This document shows, piece after piece, positions 1-9,257 of a stretch of DNA of 64,000 bases. Position numbers and translations under genes: made by a program. Origin of the DNA: Peribacillus butanolivorans (lineage in GTDB: Bacteria; Bacillota; Bacilli; Bacillales; DSM-1321); NCBI RefSeq assembly GCF_001273755.1, contig NZ_LGYA01000001.1:1991526-2055525 (forward strand). The letters are read 5' to 3'. The stretch's first letter is position 1. Each line of letters starts with the position of its first letter. The notes beneath the pieces are model-generated. The model had not been told where the DNA came from and did not search any database. It saw nothing but the letters and a program-made list of their open reading frames with translations.

Positions 1-546
1 GGATCACCGACAACTGCAAACTATGTAATCACATCCACAATTGCGGCCCCTGCAATAATTTTACTAGGTGTACCGGATTTATCGGCACATTTATTCGTTT
101 TCTACTTTGGAATAATTGCAGACATAACACCACCAGTTGCATTAGCAGCTTTTGCAGCTGCAGGAGTTTCTGGTGGAGAACCGATAAAAACTGGGATAGA
201 GTCATCAAAACTGGCAATAGCCGCATTTATCATTCCATACATTTTTGTACTTTCTCCGCAAATGCTAATGATTGATACAACTTGGATGGAAGTTGTATGG
301 GTTGTTCTTACAGCAATGACGGGTATGATCGCAATTGGAGCCGGTGTAATTGGTTACTGGGTGAGGGGGATGCACTGGTTAGAAAGAATCCTTGCTATCG
401 TGGTTGGGTTGCTATTAATCTATCCTGAAACAATTTCGGACATTATTGGATTAACTACGTTTGTAATATTACTTGGTTTACAATATTTGAGGAATCGAGA
501 CAAGGATAACAGTTCTAATATATTGGAACATAAACAAAATATGTAG
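1..546 (+). CDS. TRAP transporter fused permease, C-terminal part
   Basis: The reading frame is open from the first base to a TAG at 544-546 and gives 181 residues of a very hydrophobic protein whose start lies upstream of the window. The segment FYFGIIADITPPVALAAFAA is typical of the DctM-like large subunit of TRAP transporters, in the TAXI-type 4TM/12TM fused form. About four membrane helices follow, then a charged cytoplasmic tail. The family imports organic acids or amino acids using an ion gradient and a periplasmic-type binding protein. The solute-binding partner is not visible and is presumably upstream. The substrate cannot be told from this fragment. Confidence 0.8.
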   Translation, partial: GSPTTANYVITSTIAAPAIILLGVPDLSAHLFVFYFGIIADITPPVALAAFAAAGVSGGEPIKTGIESSKLAIAAFIIPYIFVLSPQMLMIDTTWMEVVWVVLTAMTGMIAIGAGVIGYWVRGMHWLERILAIVVGLLLIYPETISDIIGLTTFVILLGLQYLRNRDKDNSSNILEHKQNM

Positions 547-983
547 AAATCATACCTGCAACGATATTATATGGCAGCAGAGGGTGTAAGGTATGTGTTT
601 GCACTCTTTGTGACTATAATCGTAAGGACATGAATGGTATCAATAAATACTAGAGTTGAAGAAAAGCAGGTATTGGTTTTTTTTAATAGCATAAGAAATC
701 TAAATCAAATTTTAGTTTTTGATTTTAAGGGGGTGGCTTGATGAGGTAAAGTTTCCAATTCATATTTTGACAAAAGAGAGAATAAAAGAATGTGCTTCAG
801 TCAGTTCAAACTGCTTTTATATAGTAGAGAGTACATCACGCACATTCCATCTGGTAATAGTGAATGTAGTCGAATCCTGTAACAGCCCTTTGTGAATTTG
901 TGAAGATCAGTAAAAGTTTCATTAGTTATGCATTTGTTTTTAGAAACAATGGATCTATAATCATTTTGAAAGGAGACTAATTT
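547..983. other. intergenic region between TRAP permease and ggt
   Basis: No gene is supported in these 437 bases. A weak hairpin (AATACT at about 648, AGGTATT at about 670) followed by eight T could be the TRAP terminator. The sequence AAGGGGGTGGCTTGATG near 728 looks like a ribosome binding site, but its frame stops after two codons. Confidence 0.4.
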
Positions 984-3059
984 ATGAAATTTATAAAAAG
1001 TTTTATTTTAGTTACTTTCAGTTTCTTTTGTATGATTACACCGGCTTTTGCAAGTGTCCCTGGAGTGGATAAGTCAATGGGAAGGGGAGCAACCAAAGGA
1101 ATCGTATCAGTTTCTCATCCGTTAGCTGCTGAGGCAGGTATAAAAATATTAAAACAAGGTGGAAATGCAGTCGATGCAGCAGCTGCCATTCAATTATCGT
1201 TAAATGTAGTTGAGCCAATGATGTCTGGAATCGGCGGCGGTGGTTTTATCATGATTTATAATAAAAAGGAAAATAAAATAACGATGCTCGATAGCCGCGA
1301 AATGGCCCCGCAAAATGTAACGCCTGAACTTTTTTTAGATGGAAAAGGAAAACCAATTCCTTTTAGTAAGCGTCACACTACTGGAAAAGCAGTAGGAGTT
1401 CCAGGAACGTTAAAGGGTGTCGAAACAGCTCTTGAGAAATATGGAACGTTGGATATATCTCAAGTAATAGATCCAGCAATTAAACAAGCAGAAAAAGGGG
1501 TTAAAGTCAATTGGATCACAGCTCAATACATCGATGAAAATGTAAAAAAACTTCAAAATAATCAAGCGGCAGCAAATGTGTTTGTTCCTAACGGCCAACC
1601 CTTGAAAGAGGGAGATACCCTCGTTCAACCAGATCTGGCAAAGACGCTGAAATTAATTAAAAAACAAGGATCGGAAGTATTTTATAGTGGCCAAATTGGT
1701 AAAGCACTTACCAAAGAAGTGCAAAAACGCGAAGGAACAATGACAACAGAGGATTTAGAGAATTATGTGGTGAAAGAAAGAGAACCGATTAGATCGGAAT
1801 ATAGAGGATACGAATTGGCAGGGGCAGCTTCACCAAGTTCAGGCAGCTTGACTGTCCAACAAATCCTGGAGCTAATGGAAGGATTCGATGTACAAAAGAT
1901 GGGGGCGAACTCCCCTGAATATCTTCATTATCTAACCGAAGCCATGCATCTAGCTTTTGCCGATCGCGCTGCCTATATGGCAGATGAAGATTTTTATGAT
2001 GTACCAACAAAAGGACTATTGGATGAAGATTATATAAAAGAAAGAAGAAAACTCATTAATCCAAATAGATCAACGGCTGATGTAAAAGAAGGCGATCCAT
2101 GGAAGTATGAGGGCACAGAACCCACTTCAATGGAGAAGGTAAAAGAAGAGAAAACTCCGATCGGACAAACGACTCACTTTTCTGTCATGGATAAGTGGGG
2201 AAATATGGTTGCTTATACGACTACAATCGAGCAAGTATTCGGATCAGGTATCATGGTACCTGATTATGGATTCATGCTTAATAATGAAATGACGGATTTT
2301 GATGCGACTCCCGGTGGCGTTAACCAAGTAGAGCCAGGAAAAAGACCGAGAAGCAGTATGTCCCCGACCTTCGTATTAAAAGATGGTAATCCCTTCATGG
2401 CCATTGGTTCACCAGGCGGGGCGACGATAATCGCATCGGTATCTGAAACGATTATGAATGTGCTTGATCATCAAATGCTAATTCAAGATGCGATACTTGC
2501 GCCACGTATTTATTCCGCTGGTTATCCGACAGTTAGATGGGAACCGGGAATTGAACAAAATACAAGGTTGGAGTTAATGGCAAAAGGCCATGTTTATGAA
2601 GAAAAACCCCAACATATCGGAAATGTGCAAGCTGTTATTTTTGATTATGAAAAGGGGAAAATGTATGGAGGAGCCGACAATACGAGAGAAGGAACTGTTC
2701 AAGGAGTGTATAATGTATCCTATAAATCGAAAAAACCAAAAGAAATAAAAGAAGAAAAGAAGGGACCGTTTACCTTAAAAGTGAATGGAGCCGTTTATCC
2801 TTATACAGCTGAACAAATGAAACTGATAAATGAAAAACCCTATATCCAATCAGACAAATTGCTACTTGGTTTGGGTGTAATTGGAACCGGGGACTTAGAA
2901 ACATTTAGACCAGATAAAAAATCGTACTTACCTGTGATAAAAGTAGCGAAATCATTAGGATATAAAGCAAAATGGAACGAAAAAGATAAAGAGGCACTAT
3001 TGGAAAAAGATCCGGCGGATATTGAAGATCCCGACGATGATGGTAGTGTTACGAATTAA
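984..3059 (+). CDS. ggt: gamma-glutamyltransferase with C-terminal stalk-like domain
   Basis: A secreted autoprocessing enzyme that cleaves or transfers the gamma-glutamyl group of glutathione or poly-gamma-glutamate. A signal peptide occupies residues 1-24 (ending AFAS). The large-subunit core includes GGGGFIMIYN. The small subunit begins at the nucleophile Thr396 in QTTHFSVMDKWGN, where the precursor is expected to cleave itself. The GSPGG oxyanion motif lies near residue 475. At 691 residues it is about 100 longer than B. subtilis Ggt. The extra part, about residues 592-690, reads like a copper-amine-oxidase-N/stalk domain (VNGAVYPY, SYLPVIKVAKSLGYKAKW) and ends in an acidic tail. The start has the ribosome binding site AAAGGAG. 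It is monocistronic with its own terminator. Confidence 0.93.
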   Translation: MKFIKSFILVTFSFFCMITPAFASVPGVDKSMGRGATKGIVSVSHPLAAEAGIKILKQGGNAVDAAAAIQLSLNVVEPMMSGIGGGGFIMIYNKKENKITMLDSREMAPQNVTPELFLDGKGKPIPFSKRHTTGKAVGVPGTLKGVETALEKYGTLDISQVIDPAIKQAEKGVKVNWITAQYIDENVKKLQNNQAAANVFVPNGQPLKEGDTLVQPDLAKTLKLIKKQGSEVFYSGQIGKALTKEVQKREGTMTTEDLENYVVKEREPIRSEYRGYELAGAASPSSGSLTVQQILELMEGFDVQKMGANSPEYLHYLTEAMHLAFADRAAYMADEDFYDVPTKGLLDEDYIKERRKLINPNRSTADVKEGDPWKYEGTEPTSMEKVKEEKTPIGQTTHFSVMDKWGNMVAYTTTIEQVFGSGIMVPDYGFMLNNEMTDFDATPGGVNQVEPGKRPRSSMSPTFVLKDGNPFMAIGSPGGATIIASVSETIMNVLDHQMLIQDAILAPRIYSAGYPTVRWEPGIEQNTRLELMAKGHVYEEKPQHIGNVQAVIFDYEKGKMYGGADNTREGTVQGVYNVSYKSKKPKEIKEEKKGPFTLKVNGAVYPYTAEQMKLINEKPYIQSDKLLLGLGVIGTGDLETFRPDKKSYLPVIKVAKSLGYKAKWNEKDKEALLEKDPADIEDPDDDGSVTN

Positions 3060-3157
3060 TTTTTCACTCTAAGTTTTAAGTTCCATAATAGTTGAATAAT
3101 ACCCTGAGAGAACGAAGAGTTTGAAAGTGATAGTAGTCTTAACCCTAAATGAATGTT

Positions 3158-3200
3158 AATAATTCCCCTTGTGCTATATGCATAAGGGGAATTATTTTTT
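3158..3200 (+). terminator. Rho-independent terminator of ggt
   Basis: Perfect 13-bp arms AATAATTCCCCTT and AAGGGGAATTATT, followed by a run of T. Confidence 0.85.
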
Positions 3201-3233
3201 GGGAAATGATGGCTAAAAGACTTGGACATTTTT

Positions 3234-3685
3234 CTATGAAGCATTCGGTGCAAGGCTCATCTTATATCGCTGATAAATCCAGATTGTACTACCAAGCCAA
3301 AACCCACCTGTAAAAAAGCCGCCAAGGATATCACTTGGGTAGTGTGCACCCAGATAAATTCGACTAAAGCCGATTGTTAGGATAAATATCGCACTTATAA
3401 AAATTAACATAGTTCGGCTGATCTTTTTGATAAGTACTGCCATATTAAGAAAGCCAGAAAACCATACAAAGCAATCGCATTGATGGCATGAACGCTTGTA
3501 AAGCTGTAACCGGTCGATTCAACTAAAGGGTTAATCCCGGGCCAAGAAATACTTTACTTGAATTATTTTGATTCAGGTAACGCACGAATCTGTTGACTGC
3601 TTACTAAGTAAGCAATCAAAATAAAGCCCGCGAGCGAAAGCAGACTTAGAAATAACGCAAGTGAAGGTTGAAGCAGCTTGATCAT
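3234..3685 (-). pseudogene. decayed PAP2-family phosphatase
   Basis: Reading leftwards from an ATG at 3685 with a good ribosome binding site (GAGAGGG), the frame encodes MIKLLQPSLALFLSLLSLAG and then stops after 40 residues. Homology resumes in other frames: TGYSFTSVHAINA resembles a degraded PSGH motif, and GFSRIYLGAHYPSDILGG (3234-3443) is the conserved third motif of type-2 phosphatidic acid phosphatases. At least one stop or frameshift and the loss of the first catalytic motif make a working phosphatase or undecaprenyl-pyrophosphatase unlikely. I call it a pseudogene. Confidence 0.75.
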
Positions 3686-3732
3686 AAAATCCCTCTCATT
3701 CAATATAAGTAAGATTAACTATACGACGAATT

Positions 3733-3778
3733 AAGCTAAATCCGGTTTGAAATTCAATTTAAAAAACCTGATTTAGCT
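3733..3778. repeat. inverted repeat, probable terminator
   Basis: Arms AGCTAAATC(C)GGTTT and AAACC(T)GATTTAGCT enclose an AT-rich loop. It sits about 45 bases past the end of the minus-strand gene at 3821-5005. There is no strong T run, so its terminator role is tentative. Confidence 0.45.
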
Positions 3779-3820
3779 ACATTATTCTTTATGAAGGGGA
3801 CAGGCTCTTTACCCCAAAAA

Positions 3821-5005
3821 TTATTTTGATGGTGCAGGATAACTAAAATTAGATTTCTCCTGTTCAATTGCAGATAATGCTAATTTTTTTATTGTTACAT
3901 CATCCATTGGAGGATTGTGTAAACCTGCTCTTACATCTCTATAGTACCTTTGAAGAGGATTGCTTCGATGAAGGCTTTTTGCACCGACTATTCGCATGGC
4001 TTTATCGACAATTGTAATTGCTGCGTTTGTAACAATATGTTTAGCAGCTCCAAGCTCATTGGTGATATGAGCTCTTCGTGATTCATCATCATAAGCCTCT
4101 GCAACGCTATATAAGAAATGCCTTGCTTTCAATAATTCTACATCAATTTCTCCTAGAAGTTGTTGGACATTTGCCAGCTGGCTAATAGGTCCATTTAGAC
4201 TATTTGGCGAATAATTATTAGCAAATTGTATAGCGTAATCTCTTGCAGCTTGCGCAATACCAAGGTAACAAGCTGGAATATGAAGAATCCATGCATTCAA
4301 TTGGCTGCCACTTGGTATTTCAGGAAGTTCGACTAGTTTTGAATCATCTACTTCTACCTCTTTAAGAACCAGATCATGGCTTCCAGTTCCCCTCATTGAA
4401 ATTACGTCCCATGTTTCATCTATGGTTAGTCCTACTAAATCTTTATGTAGGAGAAAAAATCCAACCTTTTGCTTTTCTTCAATCCATGCAGATACTAGAA
4501 AATAAGTTAATACTGGGGACATGGTTGTAAAAGTTTTACGTCCTGAAATAACCCAAGAATTCTCTTTTTTGACAGCTTTTGTTCCAGGACGCCCTCCCCG
4601 GGTTGGACTTCCTGTTTGTGCTTCACTAACTGAACGATTCACTAAGGCACCATTTAGAACTTCATTAGCAAAAAAGTTTATCTGTTTATCTGTCCAACTC
4701 TTTTTTTCAAAAAGTTCGCCTATCACTCCAAGGTTCCAGCCAATGGAAAGTGCTGTTGTTGCATCAAAACTAGCCAATGTTTCTTGAAGGAGTATCATGT
4801 CATATATTTTTAAACCTCCGCCACCATAGGCTTTGGGAAGAGTTGAACTTGTATATCCCATATTAATTAAATCTTGAATGTGTTCTGTTGGAAAGGTTGC
4901 TAATTCATCAATTTGAGCAGAATTATTTTTGAATTTTGATTCTAGTTCATGTAACTTATGTAACCACGTTTTTTGACTCTCTGTTTTAATAAATAAGTTA
5001 ATCAC
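3821..5005 (-). CDS. ydbM: acyl-CoA dehydrogenase-fold flavoprotein, YdbM-like
   Basis: A 394-residue protein with the acyl-CoA dehydrogenase fold: an N-terminal helical domain, a central beta domain with SEAQTGSPTRGGRPGTKAV and MRGTGSHD, and a C-terminal helical domain ending in LQRYYRDVRAGLHNPPMDD. It lacks the YEGT-type catalytic glutamate segment of classical acyl-CoA dehydrogenases. It closely recalls B. subtilis YdbM, and more distantly the SfnB/DszC-type monooxygenases that attack organosulfur compounds. YdbM is, as far as I recall, sulfur-starvation induced (CymR regulon). The gene is divergent from an amino-acid ABC transporter of cystine type, so I infer a role in sulfur-source use. 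The actual substrate is unknown. Confidence 0.75.
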   Translation of the reverse strand: MINLFIKTESQKTWLHKLHELESKFKNNSAQIDELATFPTEHIQDLINMGYTSSTLPKAYGGGGLKIYDMILLQETLASFDATTALSIGWNLGVIGELFEKKSWTDKQINFFANEVLNGALVNRSVSEAQTGSPTRGGRPGTKAVKKENSWVISGRKTFTTMSPVLTYFLVSAWIEEKQKVGFFLLHKDLVGLTIDETWDVISMRGTGSHDLVLKEVEVDDSKLVELPEIPSGSQLNAWILHIPACYLGIAQAARDYAIQFANNYSPNSLNGPISQLANVQQLLGEIDVELLKARHFLYSVAEAYDDESRRAHITNELGAAKHIVTNAAITIVDKAMRIVGAKSLHRSNPLQRYYRDVRAGLHNPPMDDVTIKKLALSAIEQEKSNFSYPAPSK

Positions 5006-5135
5006 GTTTTGCCCTCCTGCTATTTAAAAGGTTTACCTAGTAGTTTAACAAAATAATCCCTATTATTCTTATTGGTTTAAATGTTAATTGTGATGGTTTA
5101 AGTTGTCAAGGAATTTATATCCAGTAGATAATAAG

Positions 5136-5230
5136 TTGGAGATTTCCAAAAAATACATTGACTTTAAAATATTATCAATTTAATATTTGAATTATCAGTT
5201 ACCATACTTAACCTACCAAAATAGTTGGTA
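5136..5230. promoter_or_regulatory. two dyads flanking the ABC-transporter promoter, candidate operators
   Basis: TTGGA-N4-TCCAA (5136-5149) lies just upstream of the -35 box. TACCAA-N5-TTGGTA (5214-5230) lies just downstream of the expected start point. Both share the TTGG half-site. They could bind the sulfur regulator CymR or another repressor; I could not match them to a remembered consensus with certainty. Confidence 0.4.
5158..5186 (+). promoter_or_regulatory. sigma-A promoter of the amino-acid ABC operon
   Basis: TTGACT (5158-5163), a 17-base spacer and TAATAT (5181-5186). Transcription would start near 5193, leaving a leader of about 127 bases before the binding-protein gene. Confidence 0.6.
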
Positions 5231-5319
5231 TTTAAGGGCAGCAGGTGGATCTGCTATATGAGGATAGTTAAAGGTATGTAATAAGCATTATACAAATAAA
5301 CAAAAGAAGGAGATTTTTT

Positions 5320-6195
5320 ATGAAAAGTAAAAAGTTTTTCAATGTGGTAGTCACCGGTTTAGCATTAGTAACCCTTTTAACAGGATGCGGTTCAAGTACA
5401 TCGTCCGGAAAAGAAGCAAATACAAATGAAGGTAGTAGCGACACAGAAGTAAAAAAGGTAAAAATAGCATATGACCAAGCGTCAAAACCAATGTCTTGGT
5501 TAGATGAGAAGGGAAATCCAACTGGTTACGATGTAGAAGTTATGAAATTGGTTGATAAATTACTTCCAGAATACGAATTTGAATATATTGGGACATCAAG
5601 TGATGACTTATTAGTAGGCATTGAACAAGGTAAATATCAAGCAGGGGTTAAAAATGCTTTCTGGACACAGGAAAGGACAGAGAAGTTTATTTTTCCTAAA
5701 GAATTCCTTGGGTTAAGCAGTGCAGGACTTGTGTTAAAGAAAGAAAATGAAAAGATAAAAAATCTGAAAGACTTTGCTTCAGCTGGTTTTTCTTTAGCAC
5801 CAATTGCTGCAAACAACGCGCAATATACAATTGTTGATGAATATAACCAGGCCAATAAGGACAATAAAGTAAAATTAAAAGCCGGAGATGCATTCACAGT
5901 TGATGTAGTTCAATGGGTAAACGAAGGTCGTGTAGACGGTGGAATAGCAATTGAGGGAGCTTTTAAGAAGCAAGTAGCAGAAGATGGTCCATATCATAAT
6001 TTAAAAAATGATCTCGTTTACAATGAATTCGCAGTAATCAAAACTTGGCCATTGTTTAACAAAAAAGAACAAGAATTTGCAGACGCTTATGATGTAGCAA
6101 TCAAAAAGTTAAAAGAAGAAAAGAAGACAAATCAGTTAAGTACAGAATTTTACGGCAGAGATTTGTTTGAGGTATTGGAAACTGTAAAAAGATAA
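5320..6195 (+). CDS. amino-acid ABC transporter substrate-binding lipoprotein
   Basis: A 291-residue periplasmic-type binding protein anchored as a lipoprotein. The signal segment ends in the lipobox LLTGC with the lipidated Cys23, followed by a Ser/Gly-rich linker. The body has the family-3 solute-binding pattern (KVKIAYDQASKPMSWLDEKG, GNPTGYDVEVMKLV). It most resembles cystine/polar amino-acid binders such as TcyJ/TcyK. It is the first gene of a four-gene operon with two permeases and an ATPase. A large hairpin separates it from the permeases and probably keeps the binding protein more abundant. Substrate specificity (cystine versus another polar amino acid) is inferred. Confidence 0.85.
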   Translation: MKSKKFFNVVVTGLALVTLLTGCGSSTSSGKEANTNEGSSDTEVKKVKIAYDQASKPMSWLDEKGNPTGYDVEVMKLVDKLLPEYEFEYIGTSSDDLLVGIEQGKYQAGVKNAFWTQERTEKFIFPKEFLGLSSAGLVLKKENEKIKNLKDFASAGFSLAPIAANNAQYTIVDEYNQANKDNKVKLKAGDAFTVDVVQWVNEGRVDGGIAIEGAFKKQVAEDGPYHNLKNDLVYNEFAVIKTWPLFNKKEQEFADAYDVAIKKLKEEKKTNQLSTEFYGRDLFEVLETVKR

Positions 6196-6244
6196 CAACA
6201 CTTTAATCTAACAGAGCCTAAAAAAAGTAAATCATTGAGGCTAT

Positions 6245-6322
6245 ACTTGTCACTTTCTTATTTTAGGTTTTTGGTGAGTAACCTCAACTCAAACCTAAAA
6301 AGTAAAGAAGTGGCAAGTTTTT
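6245..6322 (+). terminator. large intra-operon hairpin (partial terminator or mRNA stabiliser)
   Basis: Imperfect arms of about 26-28 bases (6245-6270 and 6291-6318) enclose a 20-base loop and are followed by TTTTTG. Lying between the binding-protein gene and the first permease gene, it would give partial termination or protect the 5' message. Confidence 0.7.
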
Positions 6323-6405
6323 GTATATATACCTCTAATATTGAAGAATGATTACGTTTTAAATATTGAACCTTGTCAATAGGAAAAAGAAGATGGAGGT
6401 GAAAC

Positions 6406-7113
6406 ATGGAAAAATACTTTGATGTAAGTTACATAGTTGAGTCAGTACCAATGTTAATTCCTTTTCTAAAAGTAACATTAATGGTTGCTGGTCTCTCGGT
6501 CCTATTCGGGACAATCTTAGGTTTCATCTTAGCAGCCATGAAAATAGGAAATAGTAAAATTGCTAAGAAAATTGCCTATGGGTATACAACAATATTAAGA
6601 TGTACACCATCTATTGTTCTCCTATTTCTAACTTATTATGGGATTCCAGCAATTGCAGATAATTTTGGCGTAAACCTAAACGACATTGACAAAGCGGTAT
6701 TTGTTGTTATTACCTTTTCGCTTCAATTTGCAGCTGTCATGTCTGAGGTTATCAGAACATCGTATGAATCTATAGATAGAGGGCAATTTGAAGCTGCAGT
6801 ATGTGTAGGATTAAGTAATACACAAGCGTACTGGAGAATTATTTTACCGCAAGCTTTTGTAGTTGCTTTACCAAACTTCGGTAACAGCTTACTTGAGTTG
6901 ATGAAAGAAGGGGCCCTAGCATATACAATCGGATTGATAGATATCATGGGGAAAGCAGAGCTTATAATCGCTGGGAATTATAATACTCATGCATTAGAAA
7001 TTTATCTTGCTTTAGCTGTTATTTACTGGATATTATCAATTGCTATTGAACAACTATTCTTAAAATTAGAAAAGGTATTTAGTAAAGGAAAACAAGTGAT
7101 AACAACTACATAG
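6406..7113 (+). CDS. amino-acid ABC transporter permease (first)
   Basis: A 235-residue His/Glu/Gln/Arg/opine-type permease (HisM/TcyL-like) with about five membrane helices. The cytoplasmic EAA loop GQFEAAVCVGLSNTQAYWRI near residues 125-146 contacts the ATPase. It should form a heterodimeric channel with the next gene product. The ribosome binding site GATGGAGGTGAAAC precedes the ATG. The gap to the next gene is 11 bases. Confidence 0.9.
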   Translation: MEKYFDVSYIVESVPMLIPFLKVTLMVAGLSVLFGTILGFILAAMKIGNSKIAKKIAYGYTTILRCTPSIVLLFLTYYGIPAIADNFGVNLNDIDKAVFVVITFSLQFAAVMSEVIRTSYESIDRGQFEAAVCVGLSNTQAYWRIILPQAFVVALPNFGNSLLELMKEGALAYTIGLIDIMGKAELIIAGNYNTHALEIYLALAVIYWILSIAIEQLFLKLEKVFSKGKQVITTT

Positions 7114-7124
7114 GGGGTGACAGA

Positions 7125-7838
7125 GTGTCAGAAGGATTGGATTATAAATTTTTAGTGGAAACCTTTTTTGTAGCATTATCAGGGGTGCCCACGGCGTTAT
7201 TCATTACAATTGTAGCTTTACTTGTTGCGCTTCCGTTAGGATTTTTGCTTGCTTTAACAAGAATAAATCAATTTCCGGTTTTAGATCGTGTAGCACAGAT
7301 ATATGTTTCCTTTGTAAGAGGAACTCCTGTCATAATTCAAATTTTTATTATTTATAGCAGTGTACCCTTATTGCTAGCTTCGATATTTGAAAAGTATAAC
7401 ATCGAAATGAATGTATACGATGTAAATCCGATTTGGTACGCATTCATTGTTTTTTCATTGAATACGACAGCTATTCTAATAGAAGTGTTTCGTTCAGCAA
7501 TAAGCACAGTGAGTAAGGGACAACTAGAAGCTGCTTATTCAGTCGGATTAACAAATGTCCAAGCATTTAGAAGAATTATCATTCCACAGACATTAGTTGT
7601 AGCATTACCAAATATTTGTACAGCAACAGTCAATCTAATTAAAGCAACATCTCTAGGATATGCGTTGTCATTGCAAGAAATTACTCTAAGAGCCAAGGTA
7701 GCTGCCAATGTAGGCTACAATTACGTTGAGGCTTATATTGATATCTTTCTTGTATACCTGATTTTATGTAGTTTAGTAGAGTATTTATTTAAGCTGTATG
7801 AAAAACGTTTAAGTAGGTATAGAGCAGTAGGTATTTGA
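7125..7838 (+). CDS. amino-acid ABC transporter permease (second)
   Basis: A 237-residue permease paralogous to its upstream neighbour (TcyM-like), starting at GTG after the ribosome binding site GGGGGTGAC. It has about five membrane helices and the EAA loop [20 protein letters not shown]. Two distinct permeases plus one ATPase is the usual layout for polar amino-acid importers of the Tcy type. The stop codon overlaps the region that forms the ribosome binding site of the ATPase gene. Confidence 0.9.
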   Translation: MSEGLDYKFLVETFFVALSGVPTALFITIVALLVALPLGFLLALTRINQFPVLDRVAQIYVSFVRGTPVIIQIFIIYSSVPLLLASIFEKYNIEMNVYDVNPIWYAFIVFSLNTTAILIEVFRSAISTVSKGQLEAAYSVGLTNVQAFRRIIIPQTLVVALPNICTATVNLIKATSLGYALSLQEITLRAKVAANVGYNYVEAYIDIFLVYLILCSLVEYLFKLYEKRLSRYRAVGI

Positions 7839-7860
7839 AATGAAGCAGGAGGTGGACATG

Positions 7861-8616
7861 ATGTTAGAAATTACAAATATCCATAAATCATTCGGAGAAA
7901 ATGAGATTTTAAAAGGTGTAGATTTAAAAATAGAAAAGGGTGACGTGGTAGTAATTCTGGGCCCAAGCGGTTCAGGAAAGACAACATTACTTCGATGCAT
8001 TAACTTTCTTGAAAAAGCAGATCAAGGACATGCAATTTTTGGGGATATTGATGTAAATCTTAAAACAGCATCAAAAAAGGCGATTCATGGAATTAGGCAA
8101 AAGATAGCTTTTGTATTTCAAAATTATAATCTGTTTAATAATAAAACGGCATTAGAAAATGTGACAGAAGGTCTTGTTATTGGAAGGAAGATTGCGAAAG
8201 CAGAAGCAAATGAGATTGGTAAAAAAGCATTAGATAAAGTAGGTCTGTCAGAAAAATACAATGCTTACCCTATTGAACTATCAGGTGGTCAGCAACAAAG
8301 GGTTGGCATCGCGAGAGCAGTTGCTTTAAATCCTGATATTATTCTATTTGACGAACCAACTTCTGCACTTGATCCTGAACTAGTCGGTGAAGTTTTAACA
8401 GTAATGAAGCAAATAGCAAAAGAAGGAACAACCATGTTAGTAGTCACGCATGAAATGTCTTTTGCAAAGGATGTAGCAAACAGAGTAATATTTATGGATG
8501 CTGGTGTAGTAGTAGAAGAAGGATCACCTAAAGATATTTTTGTGAAACCAAAAGAAGAAAGAACAAGAAAGTTCTTAAAAAGGGTCTTACCGGAGGATTA
8601 TATTTTTTACATTTAA
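7861..8616 (+). CDS. amino-acid ABC transporter ATP-binding protein
   Basis: The energising ATPase of the importer (GlnQ/TcyN family). Walker [11 protein letters not shown]-loop FVFQNYNLF, signature LSGGQQQR, Walker [15 protein letters not shown] and H-loop VVTHEMSF are all intact. An upstream in-frame ATG at 7840 exists, but the strong ribosome binding site AGGAGGTGG at 7847-7855 lies downstream of it and fits the ATG at 7861 (or 7858). I therefore start there, giving 251 residues. It is the last gene of the operon; no clear terminator follows. Confidence 0.9.
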   Translation: MLEITNIHKSFGENEILKGVDLKIEKGDVVVILGPSGSGKTTLLRCINFLEKADQGHAIFGDIDVNLKTASKKAIHGIRQKIAFVFQNYNLFNNKTALENVTEGLVIGRKIAKAEANEIGKKALDKVGLSEKYNAYPIELSGGQQQRVGIARAVALNPDIILFDEPTSALDPELVGEVLTVMKQIAKEGTTMLVVTHEMSFAKDVANRVIFMDAGVVVEEGSPKDIFVKPKEERTRKFLKRVLPEDYIFYI

Positions 8617-9040
8617 TTTTTAAATGAAATTAAGTTAATAAGAAAAGGGTGAATTTTTGAAGCTGATCCCCAGTTATAGATTAATAGCGATCACTCTATA
8701 CATATAAGTAATTAAAACAAACGCATACTTGTGTTGAAATAATAAATCATTCAGTAATAACCATCGAAATTATGGGCTTTAGTGCAGCCTATATGAAGTA
8801 GACAAAAAACGAATTAACTATGAGAACCTGGTTGGGGATTTCGTGTAAATAACTAGTAATCCTACGAGATGAAATTAACTCTTCACTTGATCACTAGATT
8901 AAAAAAAATGCATAATTGAACGTATGTTTTCAATGCTTTTCTCCTTTCGTTTAGTTAATTGATGACGGTGCTCTTTAGTTTTTACAAGTGAGTTTTTGGT
9001 TTATAATAACAATTATCAAGTCTTATCAGGGGGTGAAACT
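8617..9040. other. intergenic region, no gene seen
   Basis: These 424 AT-rich bases have stops in all frames at short intervals. I see no recognisable RNA structure, terminator with a T run, or decayed gene. Confidence 0.4.
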
Positions 9041-9196
9041 TTGAATGAATATAATGTTACAGTTAAGAATGGCAGCACATTAATTCTGTCAGAAATTATT
9101 AAAGCTGAAGATGAAAGAGAAGTCCTTGGCACACTATTGATTACTAGCGAATTATTTAATCAACCTTTTACTGACATTAGGATTTTAGAACGCTAA
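9041..9196 (+). CDS. small protein of unknown function
   Basis: A 51-residue protein starting at TTG (9041) behind the ribosome binding site CAGGGGGTGA. A longer in-frame ORF begins at 8996, but nothing supports translation from there. The sequence (NEYNVTVKNGSTLILSEIIK) looks like a compact alpha/beta fold without membrane segments or cysteines. I do not recognise it. It lies 61 bases upstream of the SRAP gene and may share its transcript. Confidence 0.5.
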   Translation: MNEYNVTVKNGSTLILSEIIKAEDEREVLGTLLITSELFNQPFTDIRILER

Positions 9197-9257
9197 TTTG
9201 TTACTGAACTCTCCATTTGTTACAATCATAATAAATCTTAAAACAGTAGGCGATATT

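Noticed and set aside
5006..5319. Definite CymR operator
   Set aside because: Two TTGG dyads are present, but I could not match them with certainty to the CymR consensus, so they are listed only as candidate operators.
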